From JADGAU01 sp045047105 (GTDB lineage: Bacteria; Pseudomonadota; Gammaproteobacteria; GRL18), in contig JASFYQ010000182.1 of assembly GCA_045047105.1 (NCBI GenBank), positions 1 through 23,105 on the forward strand: 23,105 nucleotides of DNA, in the 5' to 3' direction. The position numbers and the translations under genes were made by a program. Below the pieces are notes generated by a model. It saw only the letters and a program-made list of their open reading frames with translations. It did not search any database and had not been told where the DNA came from. Below are positions 1 through 8,079 of this stretch, in pieces (the stretch's first letter is position 1; the number at the start of each line of letters is the position of its first letter).

Positions 1-45
1 AGTTTAGAAGAACAGTTTAGTAAAGCTATTTATAAAAATGTTTAG
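1..45 (+). CDS. 3' end of an upstream gene (partial)
   Basis: The first frame is open from the window edge and ends at TAG 43-45, giving the last 14 residues SLEEQFSKAIYKNV. The next gene begins only 17 bases later on the same strand, which fits an operon junction. The fragment is too short to assign a family, and it could be a chance open stretch. Confidence 0.35.
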   Translation, partial: SLEEQFSKAIYKNV

Positions 46-62
46 CTAAAAATGGTAAAAAT

Positions 63-644
63 ATGATAGAAAGTATGCAAATGCCTATAGCCAGAACTAC
101 TCCAAAAATCTCTGCGCAACAGACAGAAAAGAATCTCTCAATAGTGGATAAAAATCAGCAACAAACAGTAGCTGAGGACGACTTTGGTTTTGATGATTTT
201 TTAGATATTTTTAATCCACTACAGCATATTCCTATTGTCTCTAGAGTTTATAAAGAACAGGCAAATGATCCTATTGAAAACTCTTCAAAAGCTATAGGTG
301 ATGTTTTTTATGGGGTGCTGACTGGCGGTATATTAGGTGTGTTAGGTGCAGTAGCAAATGCGGTTTTAAAACAACAAACAGATAAGGGTATGAGTGAACA
401 CTTATTTGCCTATGTTGATGAAGAGTATGATTTTAAAAGCACGCCAAGTAGTGATAAAAACACTCCCGATATGGCACCAACTTCTGCCCCAGTAATTGCA
501 CAAACAATCGCTGATAGTACCTTTACCACTAATGAAGTAAATAAACAAGGCACTGGTAGCAATACTATCTCTAAAAACCAAGAAACTGAGGACTATTGGT
601 CAGTGCGTATGAAACAACTTTTTGAAGAGGATTATTTTGTTTAG
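63..644 (+). CDS. Hypothetical protein with Gly-rich hydrophobic segment
   Basis: 193 residues, function unknown. Residues 43-61 contain a conserved-looking block (FLDIFNPLQHIPIVS followed by RVY). Next comes a Gly-rich hydrophobic stretch at about residues 79-100 (GDVFYGVLTGGILGVLG), which could be one membrane-inserted hairpin or amphipathic segment. The C-terminal half is Ser/Thr/Asn-rich and low in complexity, and the protein ends in an acidic, aromatic tail (EEDYFV). I recall similar 'NPLQHIPIVS' proteins annotated as hypothetical in other proteobacteria but cannot name a family. No signal peptide is evident. The start is uncertain: ATG 63 has no clear ribosome binding site, and in-frame ATGs at 75 and 81 are alternatives, the first preceded by AGAAAG. 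It may be co-transcribed with the gene ending at position 45. Confidence 0.7.
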   Translation: MIESMQMPIARTTPKISAQQTEKNLSIVDKNQQQTVAEDDFGFDDFLDIFNPLQHIPIVSRVYKEQANDPIENSSKAIGDVFYGVLTGGILGVLGAVANAVLKQQTDKGMSEHLFAYVDEEYDFKSTPSSDKNTPDMAPTSAPVIAQTIADSTFTTNEVNKQGTGSNTISKNQETEDYWSVRMKQLFEEDYFV

Positions 645-777
645 CAATTTTTGTTATACTCCAATTATGTTTTCCAGATTAAATTTAACTAAATAATAAT
701 AAATTTCTGTATTACTCCAGAGTATTTATAGCAAGGCTTTAAGCATCTTTTAGCTCCTCTCTAAGTTTATGATTTTC

Positions 778-816
778 TTCAAGCGTAGCTTGAAATTCTC
801 TATCTTATTACAACAT
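778..816 (+). promoter_or_regulatory. Candidate heat-shock (sigma-32) promoter of clpB
   Basis: CTTGAAA at 789-795 matches the sigma-32 -35 element exactly. The best -10 is CAACAT at 811-816, a weak match to CCCCATnT, after a 15-base spacer. The -35 lies in the right arm of a perfect dyad, TTCAAGC (778-784), GTA, GCTTGAA (788-794). clpB starts at 863 and is a classic heat-shock gene, so the position is sensible. The weak -10 keeps this tentative. Confidence 0.4.
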
Positions 817-862
817 TAAGGAATGATTAATTAATTCTAGCAACTTTTAGAAGGATTTTATA

Positions 863-3475
863 ATGAGAATGGATAAGTTAACAAATAAGTTTCAAGAAGC
901 AATTGCCGATGCCCAAAGTATTGCTGTAGGACGAGATCATCAATTTATTGAATCTATTCATTTAATGCTGGCTTTATTAGATCAAAATGCAGGCACTGCT
1001 CGGCACTTATTAACCCAAACGGCTGTAGATATAAATGTGTTACGTTCTAAGTTAGGACAGGCTTTGGATCAAATGTCACAAATTGCGGATAATCAGGGTA
1101 ATATTCAGGTATCAAATGATTTAGCTCGGTTATTAAATAAAACCGATAAATTAGCTCAGCAACGTAATGATCAGTTTATTTCCAGTGAACTTTTTTTATT
1201 AGCAGCGATAGATGATAAAGGTCAGTTGGGTTCTCTGTTACGAGAGCTAGGCGCTAATAAAAAAATGCTCTCTGAAGTAATTGATAAAGTTAGAGGCGGC
1301 CAATCAGTGAACGATCCCAATGCCGAAGAGCAACGCCAGGCATTAGAAAAATATACGGTAGACTTAACTAAGTTAGCGGAACAGGGAAAATTAGATCCTG
1401 TAATTGGTCGTGATGATGAAATTCGTCGGACTATTCAAGTATTACAGCGCAGAACTAAAAATAATCCAGTAATTATTGGTGAGCCTGGAGTAGGAAAAAC
1501 AGCGATTGTAGAAGGTTTAGCACAACGCATCCTTAACGGAGAAGTACCAGAAGGTCTTAAAAATAAACGTATTTTATCATTGGATATGGGATCGCTAATT
1601 GCTGGAGCAAAATTTCGAGGTGAATTCGAAGAGCGTTTAAAAGCGGTATTAAGTGATTTAAGCAAACAAGAAGGCTCGATTATTTTATTTATCGACGAGC
1701 TGCATACTATGGTGGGCGCAGGTAAGGGCGAAGGGGCAATGGATGCAGGAAACATGCTGAAACCTGCTTTGGCTCGTGGCGAACTGCATTGTGTGGGAGC
1801 AACAACTCTGGATGAATATCGCAGTTATATTGAAAAAGATGCTGCATTAGAACGACGTTTTCAAAAGGTACAAGTGGATGAGCCTACCGTGGAAGATACT
1901 ATTGCTATTTTACGGGGGTTAAAAGAAAAGTATGAATTACACCATGGGGTAGATATCTCGGATCCTGCAATTGTTGCTGCTGCTTCATTATCTCATAGGT
2001 ATATTTCTGATCGTCAATTACCCGATAAAGCTATTGATTTAATTGATGAAGCTGCCAGTCGAATTCGTATGGAAATTGATTCCAAACCTGAGCTGATGGA
2101 TAAGTTAGAACGTAGAATTATTCAACTTAAAATAGAACAGGAAGCACTTAAAAAAGAAGAAGATTCTGCATCTAAAAAGCGACTTGAGATCCTTCAGGAT
2201 GAAATTGGTGATTTAGAAAAAGAATACTCTGAATTTGATGAGATCTGGAAATCTGAGAAAGCCGCAGTACAAGGCACACAACATATTAAAGAGTCCCTGG
2301 ATCAGGCGCGAACTGATTTAGAAACAGCACAACGTGCAGGAGATCTTGCGCGCATGTCTGAACTACAATATGGGCGCATTCCTGAATTAGAAAAACAATT
2401 GGATATGGCATCGCAAGTGGAAATGCTGGATGATGATCAGCCAAAATTATTGCGTAATTCCGTTACTGAGGAAGAAGTAGCGGAAGTGGTGGCCAAATGG
2501 ACGGGTATTCCTATTTCAAAAATGCTTGAAGGTGAAAATGAAAAACTACTAAGGCTAGAAGATGAATTACATCGTTCAGTAATTGGACAATCAGAAGCAG
2601 TGCATTCTGTAGCAAATGCTATTCGCCGTTCCAGAGCAGGACTTTCTGATCCCAAACGCCCTAATGGTTCATTTTTATTTTTAGGACCAACTGGAGTAGG
2701 TAAAACAGAACTAACTAAAGCCCTGGCAAATTTTTTGTTTGATACCGATACTGCTATGGTACGTCTGGATATGTCTGAATTTATGGAAAAACACGCAGTA
2801 GCTCGCCTAATTGGTGCACCTCCAGGTTATGTGGGTTATGAAGAGGGTGGTTATTTAACAGAAGCGGTTAGACGTAAACCCTATAGTGTAATTTTATTAG
2901 ATGAAATTGAAAAAGCACATCCCGATGTATTTAATATTCTCTTACAAGTATTAGATGATGGTCGTTTAACCGATGGTCAGGGACGTACCGTAGATTTTCG
3001 TAATACGGTAATTATTATGACCTCTAATTTAGGCTCTCAACGCATTCAGGAATTAGCGGTTAAAGGCAGCGTACATAGTGAAAAGCAAGCTGAAACGGAT
3101 TACCAGAATATGAAGCATGAAGTGATGGATGTAGTAGCACAACACTTTAGGCCCGAGTTTATAAATCGAATTGATGATGTAGTGGTTTTCCATCCTCTGG
3201 GTAGAGAAGCTTTGCATGACATTGCTAAGATACAATTAGAATACTTAGCCCAACGTTTACAAGAGCGTGAAATGGATTTAGAGATATCTCCAGAAGCTAT
3301 AGATTTTCTAGCCGATATTGGTTTTGATCCAGTATATGGAGCACGACCACTTAAACGAGCCATTCAACAGTATCTGGAAAATCCTTTGGCTGGGGAATTA
3401 TTATCGGGTAAATATGCTCCTGCAGATGTAATTCAGGTGGATGTAAATGAGCATGGGCTTTATTTTAAAGCCTAA
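863..3475 (+). CDS. clpB: ATP-dependent disaggregase ClpB (Hsp104 family)
   Basis: Cytoplasmic hexameric AAA+ chaperone that works with DnaK/DnaJ/GrpE to pull proteins out of aggregates. It has 870 residues (E. coli form 857). Visible domains: N-terminal Clp repeat domain about 1-145; first AAA+ module with Walker A GEPGVGKT (206-213) and Walker B ILFIDE (274-279); pore-loop KFRG near 250; M-domain coiled coil about 410-525; second AAA+ module with Walker A GPTGVGKT (608-615), Walker B VILLDE (676-681) and pore loop GYVG (655-658); C-terminal D2 small domain ending in a PVYGARPLKRAI-type block. The start at ATG 863 follows AGAAGGA at an 8-base distance and reads MRMDKLTNKFQEA, as in the family. 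A conserved internal GTG at codon 149 could give the short isoform. Intact. Confidence 0.97.
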   Translation: MRMDKLTNKFQEAIADAQSIAVGRDHQFIESIHLMLALLDQNAGTARHLLTQTAVDINVLRSKLGQALDQMSQIADNQGNIQVSNDLARLLNKTDKLAQQRNDQFISSELFLLAAIDDKGQLGSLLRELGANKKMLSEVIDKVRGGQSVNDPNAEEQRQALEKYTVDLTKLAEQGKLDPVIGRDDEIRRTIQVLQRRTKNNPVIIGEPGVGKTAIVEGLAQRILNGEVPEGLKNKRILSLDMGSLIAGAKFRGEFEERLKAVLSDLSKQEGSIILFIDELHTMVGAGKGEGAMDAGNMLKPALARGELHCVGATTLDEYRSYIEKDAALERRFQKVQVDEPTVEDTIAILRGLKEKYELHHGVDISDPAIVAAASLSHRYISDRQLPDKAIDLIDEAASRIRMEIDSKPELMDKLERRIIQLKIEQEALKKEEDSASKKRLEILQDEIGDLEKEYSEFDEIWKSEKAAVQGTQHIKESLDQARTDLETAQRAGDLARMSELQYGRIPELEKQLDMASQVEMLDDDQPKLLRNSVTEEEVAEVVAKWTGIPISKMLEGENEKLLRLEDELHRSVIGQSEAVHSVANAIRRSRAGLSDPKRPNGSFLFLGPTGVGKTELTKALANFLFDTDTAMVRLDMSEFMEKHAVARLIGAPPGYVGYEEGGYLTEAVRRKPYSVILLDEIEKAHPDVFNILLQVLDDGRLTDGQGRTVDFRNTVIIMTSNLGSQRIQELAVKGSVHSEKQAETDYQNMKHEVMDVVAQHFRPEFINRIDDVVVFHPLGREALHDIAKIQLEYLAQRLQEREMDLEISPEAIDFLADIGFDPVYGARPLKRAIQQYLENPLAGELLSGKYAPADVIQVDVNEHGLYFKA
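1292..1309 (+). promoter_or_regulatory. Possible internal ribosome binding site and GTG start for short ClpB
   Basis: AGAGG at 1292-1296 precedes an in-frame GTG at 1307-1309, which is codon Val149 in the context GGQSVNDP. In E. coli the truncated ClpB isoform starts at the equivalent GTG, Val149. The spacing of 10 bases is slightly long. Use of this start here is inferred from conservation only. Confidence 0.4.
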
Positions 3476-3511
3476 ATGTTTATAATGTTCATTTTAAAGT
3501 TAATTATTTGC

Positions 3512-3517
3512 TATAAT
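3512..3517 (+). promoter_or_regulatory. Candidate -10 element of the acyltransferase gene
   Basis: An exact TATAAT lies 7 bases upstream of the ATG at 3525, so transcription would start at or next to the start codon. The -35 is poor (TTCATT at 3488-3493, 18-base spacer). If used, it would make an essentially leaderless mRNA, consistent with the missing Shine-Dalgarno sequence. Confidence 0.4.
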
Positions 3518-3524
3518 CCGAACT

Positions 3525-4274
3525 ATGATCAAATTACTCCGTTTCAGCCATTTGTTATTACATTTATTTAAAGGTTTTTTTGTTTTTGGTTTTGCCATCA
3601 ATAATGATGAGATTATAAAACAGGGAATATCTGCAAGAAAAAGAGAACGCTTACAAGGCTGGTTAAAAAAACTATTAGCAATCTATCGGGTGAAGATTGT
3701 TTTCCATGGTAAACAGGTTGAATCACCTAAAATGATTGTCTGTAACCATATTTCATGGATGGATGTGGTTATTTTATCCAGTTTATATCCAGGGCATTTT
3801 ATTGCTAAAAGTGAGATCCGCTCCTGGCCTGTCATGGGGCCGATGATCAGTAGCATTGGTACCTTATTTATAAAACGTGGTGTTCGAAGCGAAATGAAAA
3901 AAATGAGCCAGCAGGTGGGGCAAATTTTAGACAACAAAAGTAGTGTAGTATATTTTCCTGAAGGAAAAACGGGTGATGGAAAACAAATAAATACGGTTTA
4001 TTCGGGCTTATTTGAGTCTGCAATTACCGCAGGAATGGATGTTCAGCCAATGTTGGTTATTTATAGTGATAGCAGTGGTTATCCTTCACAAGTAATGCCT
4101 TATTTAACAGGCCAGAGCTTGTTTGCAAGTATTATGGCAGTATTAGAAGAAAAACAAATAACTGCCCATTTATTTGCATTGGATAGCATTTCGTCCAAAC
4201 AATTATCTCGTAAGGAAATAGGTGCACAGGTTGAGCAGGTTTTATCGCTGCAACTAGCCAAAGAAATTGCATAA
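3525..4274 (+). CDS. Lysophospholipid acyltransferase (PlsC-like, LPLAT family)
   Basis: Membrane-associated acyltransferase, probably acylating lysophosphatidate or another lysolipid. It has 249 residues, normal for the PlsC family. Motif I is NHISWMD (HX4D; His75 and Asp80), motif II GTLFIKRG (112-119), motif III FPEGKTGDG (144-152), and Pro175 in QPMLVIY fits motif IV. The N-terminus has a hydrophobic segment at about residues 3-24 that could anchor it to the inner membrane. It lies 49 bases after clpB and 62 bases before an acyl-CoA ligase gene, suggesting paired activation and transfer of acyl chains. ATG 3525 has no evident ribosome binding site and the next in-frame Met is at residue 69, inside the core fold, so this start is kept. 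Exact substrate unknown; PlsC is one of several possibilities. Confidence 0.88.
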   Translation: MIKLLRFSHLLLHLFKGFFVFGFAINNDEIIKQGISARKRERLQGWLKKLLAIYRVKIVFHGKQVESPKMIVCNHISWMDVVILSSLYPGHFIAKSEIRSWPVMGPMISSIGTLFIKRGVRSEMKKMSQQVGQILDNKSSVVYFPEGKTGDGKQINTVYSGLFESAITAGMDVQPMLVIYSDSSGYPSQVMPYLTGQSLFASIMAVLEEKQITAHLFALDSISSKQLSRKEIGAQVEQVLSLQLAKEIA

Positions 4275-4336
4275 ATCTATTGTTTAAAACGCTATTCATC
4301 TTTTTGTAAAAACATCTTCTGGTAGCTAATTTTATT

Positions 4337-6190
4337 ATGAGTACATTAATCTTACCTAAGCAAGCAGATACGCTTGATGGCTTATTTTATGAGCGAGTGC
4401 ATAAAACACCCGATAAAGTGGCCTATGTTCAATTTAATAAAGAACAACAGCAATGGGAAAATGTTACCTGGAATGATGTCAGCCATCTGGTTATGATGTG
4501 GCAGGCAGCAATGAAAAAAGAAGCTTTAAATTCGGGTGATAGAGTTGCTGTTTTATTAAAAAATTCCAAGGAATGGATAATCTTTGATCAAGCTGCAATG
4601 GGATTGGGTCTGGTGCTAGTTCCTCTTTATCTGGACGATCGGCCTGATAATATAGCTTATATTCTGGATGATGCTAATGTTAAATTATTAATTGTACAAG
4701 AACAGCGCCAGTGGAATAGATTAAAACAGTCCTTTGATGATAATGGAAATACCATCGAGTCGCTACAACGTATAGTTTTGCTGGATGTAAATAAAGCTAA
4801 TATAGAGCTTGATGATGAGCGTTTGATCACTTTATCGGATTGGTTACTAGAATCAGATCCAGGCAAAGATCATATGCTTTATAAACGCCATGGCAATATG
4901 CATGCTCTGGCTACTATTGTATATACATCAGGTACTACAGGACGTCCTAAAGGGGTGATGTTAAGTCACTATAATATACTTAGTGTTGCTTATGAAACAG
5001 GCCTAACTCTTAATGTGGGTGAAAATGATAGTTTATTATCCTTTTTACCCTTATCACATACCTTTGAACGTACACTTGGTTATTATTTAGCGATGATGGC
5101 TGGGTGTAAAGTTTATTATTCTCAATCGGTACAGCAACTTGCTAATGAAATATTATTGCATAAGCCCACAATTTTAGTTTCTGTGCCTCGAATTTTTGAG
5201 CAAATTTATGCAAAAATTAATGATAAATTGCAGAAATCATCGTTGCTTGAGCGCTTATTATTTAAGTTAACAATAACTACGGGGTGGCATGTTTTTATTC
5301 ATAGTCAAACCATACATCAAATAAATACCCATCAACAGAACCATTCCTGGTTATGTATTAGCTGTCTTCTCTGGCCTGTTTTAAAAAAATTAGTGGCCGA
5401 TAAAATATTAGAAAAATTTGGTGGGCAGTTAAGAATTGCTGCAACAGGAGGAGCTGCAATTCCTTATCCAGTTGCTAAAACTTTTTTAGCGCTGGGTTTA
5501 AATGTAATTCAGGGATATGGTTTAACAGAAACCAGCCCAGTGGTTTCTTTTAATAAAATGGGAAATAACGACCCGCGCTCCATTGGTGAAGCACTTGATT
5601 GTGTGGAATTAAAGCTGGGTGAAAATAATGAGTTATTGATCAAAAGCCCGGGAGTTATGATGGGCTATTGGAATAATCACTCGGCAACTGCACGGGCAAT
5701 TGATGCAGATGGTTGGTTTCATTCTGGCGATCAGGCTCGTATAGACTCTGTTAGCAATCTGGTATATATAACGGGCCGCATTAAAGATATTCTTATTATG
5801 TCAAATAGTGAGAAAATACCACCTGGAGATATTGAAAATACTATTAATGTAGATGCCTGGTTTGAGCAATCATTATTAGTTGGGGAAGGTCAGGCATTTT
5901 TGAGTGCTATTATTGTGTTAAATGCACAGTCATGGACTAGCTTATCCGAACAGCATGGCTTAGATCCATTTGATAAATCTCAATTATTAAATAAAAAAAT
6001 TCACTCTGCAATTATTAAACGCTTAAAGGCTAACCTACATGATTTTCCGGGTTACGCAAAAATTAGAAGAGTAATTTTAACATTAGAGCCCTGGACAATT
6101 GAAAATGAATTAATAACACCAACATTAAAAGTAAAACGGGTTAAGGTGTTAGAATTGTTTGAAAAAGAGATAGAGCAAATCTATCATTGA
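4337..6190 (+). CDS. AMP-forming long-chain acyl-CoA synthetase-like ligase
   Basis: ANL-superfamily adenylating enzyme that would activate a fatty acid to acyl-AMP and then acyl-CoA (or another thiol acceptor). It has 617 residues, the size of FadD15/ACSL-type ligases. Motifs: ATP-binding P-loop TIVYTSGTTGRPKG (193-206), FLPLSHTFER (236-245), adenine motif GYGLTETSP (393-401), the ATP-ribose Asp in GWFHSGD (459-465), hinge region TGRIKDILI (479-487), and the late Lys in TPTLKVKR (594-601). The stretch after the hinge reads MSNSEKIPPGDIE where I expect a Gly-Lys-Asn-type sequence, so substrate or acceptor may differ from standard FadD. Residues about 311-350 form a Trp/His-rich region typical of the longer ACSL-like subgroup. 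No strong ribosome binding site. It follows the PlsC-like gene and probably shares its transcript. Confidence 0.85.
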   Translation: MSTLILPKQADTLDGLFYERVHKTPDKVAYVQFNKEQQQWENVTWNDVSHLVMMWQAAMKKEALNSGDRVAVLLKNSKEWIIFDQAAMGLGLVLVPLYLDDRPDNIAYILDDANVKLLIVQEQRQWNRLKQSFDDNGNTIESLQRIVLLDVNKANIELDDERLITLSDWLLESDPGKDHMLYKRHGNMHALATIVYTSGTTGRPKGVMLSHYNILSVAYETGLTLNVGENDSLLSFLPLSHTFERTLGYYLAMMAGCKVYYSQSVQQLANEILLHKPTILVSVPRIFEQIYAKINDKLQKSSLLERLLFKLTITTGWHVFIHSQTIHQINTHQQNHSWLCISCLLWPVLKKLVADKILEKFGGQLRIAATGGAAIPYPVAKTFLALGLNVIQGYGLTETSPVVSFNKMGNNDPRSIGEALDCVELKLGENNELLIKSPGVMMGYWNNHSATARAIDADGWFHSGDQARIDSVSNLVYITGRIKDILIMSNSEKIPPGDIENTINVDAWFEQSLLVGEGQAFLSAIIVLNAQSWTSLSEQHGLDPFDKSQLLNKKIHSAIIKRLKANLHDFPGYAKIRRVILTLEPWTIENELITPTLKVKRVKVLELFEKEIEQIYH

Positions 6191-6222
6191 CAATTGATTT
6201 TCAGTTATTATTTTTGCATAAT
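6187..6222 (+). promoter_or_regulatory. Candidate promoter(s) of the ilv operon
   Basis: An exact TTGACA (6187-6192) overlaps the stop codon of the preceding gene and is followed after 16 bases by TATTTT (6209-6214). A second, overlapping reading is TTGATT (6194-6199), 17 bases, CATAAT (6217-6222). Either would give a leader of about 130-145 bases before the ilvI start at 6364, room for post-initiation control. Confidence 0.5.
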
Positions 6223-6228
6223 AGCCAG

Positions 6229-6273
6229 TTGTACAAGAGTATACGTCTATTAAGGTGTTTAACCCTTTTGTAG
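6229..6273 (+). other. Possible Leu-rich leader peptide of the ilv operon
   Basis: A 14-codon frame opens at TTG 6229 and stops at TAG 6271-6273, reading LYKSIRLLRCLTLL: one Ile and five internal Leu codons of mixed type. Branched-chain operons in other bacteria are often attenuated through such peptides. Against it: the TTG start has no ribosome binding site, and the downstream hairpins (GTTAA/TTAAC at 6296-6312, and TTCTT/AAGAA at 6305-6320 followed by TTTT) are weak, although they overlap and exclude each other. Speculative. Confidence 0.2.
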
Positions 6274-6363
6274 TGTGATTTTTGGGATTGAAAAAGTTAA
6301 ATAGTTCTTAACAGAAAGAATTTTGCATAGAATTTGTTTACATTAGCGTTAGGAGATATAAGA

Positions 6364-8079
6364 GTGGAGTTATCAGGAGCTGAAATTATTTCTGCCTTTT
6401 TGGAAGATGAGGGTGTAGAAACAATTTTTGGTTATCCAGGTGGTGCAGTTTTGCACATTTATGATGCTTTATTTAGAGCAAATAAAGTTAAACATATCCT
6501 GGTTAGACATGAACAGGCTGCAACACATGCAGCTGATGGATACGCACGTGCAACAGGACGTACAGGTGTTGCGTTGGTCACCTCTGGGCCGGGTATGACT
6601 AATGCGGTGACAGGCATTGCAACAGCTCATTTAGACTCTATTCCTATGGTGGTCATTAGTGGCCAGGTTCCAACATCAATGATTGGCTCAGATGCTTTTC
6701 AGGAAGTTGATTCAGTTGGCATCTCTCGCCCCTGTGTAAAGCATAATTTTTTAGTTAAAGATCTAAATGAGCTGGCTATTACCTTAAAAAAGGCATTTTA
6801 TGTTGCCTCTTCGGGTAGACCTGGGCCGGTACTTATTGATATTCCAAAGGATATAACCGATCCTAATATTAAAATTCCTTATACTTATCCGCATCATATT
6901 CAAATGCGTTCGTATAACCCAGTAACTAAAGGGCATAGTCGCCAGGTCAAAAAAGCCATTGAGCTTATTTTATCGGCAAAACGACCTGTTTTATATACTG
7001 GTGGTGGTGTGATTCTATCTAATGCATCAAAATCATTAACCAGTTTAACAAATAGATTAAATATTCCTATTACCAATACTCTGATGGGCCTGGGCTCCTA
7101 TCCTGCAACAGGGGATAACTTCCTTGGCATGTTGGGAATGCATGGAACCTATGAAGCGAATATGGCAATGCATGAAACCGATGTTTTGATTGCTGTTGGT
7201 GCGCGTTTTGATGATCGGGTTACCGGGAAATTAGAAGAATTCTGTCCTGATGCCAAAATTATTCATATTGATATCGATCCATCCTCAATTTCTAAAAATG
7301 TGAAAGTGCATATTCCTATAGTTGGTGATGTTAATGATGTTTTATTAGACATGTTAAAGGTGGTTGATGAAATTGAAGCAGATCAATTGCAAGACTATGC
7401 CGACTGGTGGAAAAAGATTAACCAATGGCGCAAGAAAAAATGCCTTAAATACAAAAAATCTAAAGATAGCATAGCGCCACAATCAGTTATTGAAGCATTA
7501 TATAAAGTGACCAATGGCGATGCTATCATCACCTCTGATGTGGGTCAGCACCAAATGTTTGCCGCCCAGTATTATAAGTTTGATAGACCTCGCCAGTGGA
7601 TTAACTCCGGTGGTTTAGGAACTATGGGCTTTGGTTTACCTGCTGCAATGGGTGCTCAAATGGCTTATCCTGATCAGGCTGTAGCCTGTGTTACGGGTGA
7701 AGGCAGTATCCAAATGAATATTCAGGAATTAGCAACTTGTATGCAATACAACTTGCCAATTAAAATAATTAATTTGAATAATCGCTTTTTAGGCATGGTA
7801 AGACAATGGCAGGAATTTTTCTATGATGGTCGCTATGCAATGTCATATATGGATTCGCTTCCAGATTTTGTAAAACTTGCTGAAAGTTATGGACATGTTG
7901 GTATACAAGTAACTAAACCTGATGATGTAGAAGACGCTTTAAAAGAAGCCTTTGGGATGAAAGATAAATTGGTTTTCCTTGATTTTATTACCGATCGTGA
8001 AGCCAATGTATACCCTATGATTTCCGCTGGAAAGGGTCATCATGAAATGGAACTAGCCCCACATAGTGAGTTAATATAA
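6364..8079 (+). CDS. ilvI: Acetolactate synthase large (catalytic) subunit
   Basis: ThDP-, Mg- and FAD-dependent enzyme that condenses two pyruvates to 2-acetolactate, or pyruvate with 2-oxobutyrate, the first common step to Val, Leu and Ile. From GTG 6364 it has 571 residues (E. coli IlvI 574) and begins ELSGAE like the family. That GTG has AGGAG at 6351-6355, eight bases upstream, whereas an upstream TTG at 6334 has none. Seen: catalytic Glu50 in VRHEQAATHAADGYAR; SGPGMTN; the central FAD-type domain; and the ThDP motif starting at 445, which reads GEG rather than GDG and ends in LNN (471-473). The GEG variant I recall from Pseudomonas-type IlvI, so it is probably functional. The stop overlaps the ilvH start by one base (TAATG). 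Confidence 0.95.
   Translation: MELSGAEIISAFLEDEGVETIFGYPGGAVLHIYDALFRANKVKHILVRHEQAATHAADGYARATGRTGVALVTSGPGMTNAVTGIATAHLDSIPMVVISGQVPTSMIGSDAFQEVDSVGISRPCVKHNFLVKDLNELAITLKKAFYVASSGRPGPVLIDIPKDITDPNIKIPYTYPHHIQMRSYNPVTKGHSRQVKKAIELILSAKRPVLYTGGGVILSNASKSLTSLTNRLNIPITNTLMGLGSYPATGDNFLGMLGMHGTYEANMAMHETDVLIAVGARFDDRVTGKLEEFCPDAKIIHIDIDPSSISKNVKVHIPIVGDVNDVLLDMLKVVDEIEADQLQDYADWWKKINQWRKKKCLKYKKSKDSIAPQSVIEALYKVTNGDAIITSDVGQHQMFAAQYYKFDRPRQWINSGGLGTMGFGLPAAMGAQMAYPDQAVACVTGEGSIQMNIQELATCMQYNLPIKIINLNNRFLGMVRQWQEFFYDGRYAMSYMDSLPDFVKLAESYGHVGIQVTKPDDVEDALKEAFGMKDKLVFLDFITDREANVYPMISAGKGHHEMELAPHSELI

Noticed and set aside
739..804. Minus-strand 21-codon open stretch reading DREFQATLEENHKLREELKDA
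   Set aside because: It looks like a coiled-coil tail and might be a gene remnant, but it is flanked by stops, has no start and is too short to assign; it also overlaps the promoter region of clpB.
1435..1755. Minus-strand open frame of 106 codons opposite clpB
   Set aside because: Shadow of the strongly conserved clpB reading frame; no family resemblance and no ribosome binding site. The same applies to frames at 2437-2655, 3053-3235 and 3100-3363.
6334..6363. TTG start for ilvI giving ten extra residues
   Set aside because: No ribosome binding site precedes it, and AGGAG with GTG at 6364 gives the family-like N-terminus and length.
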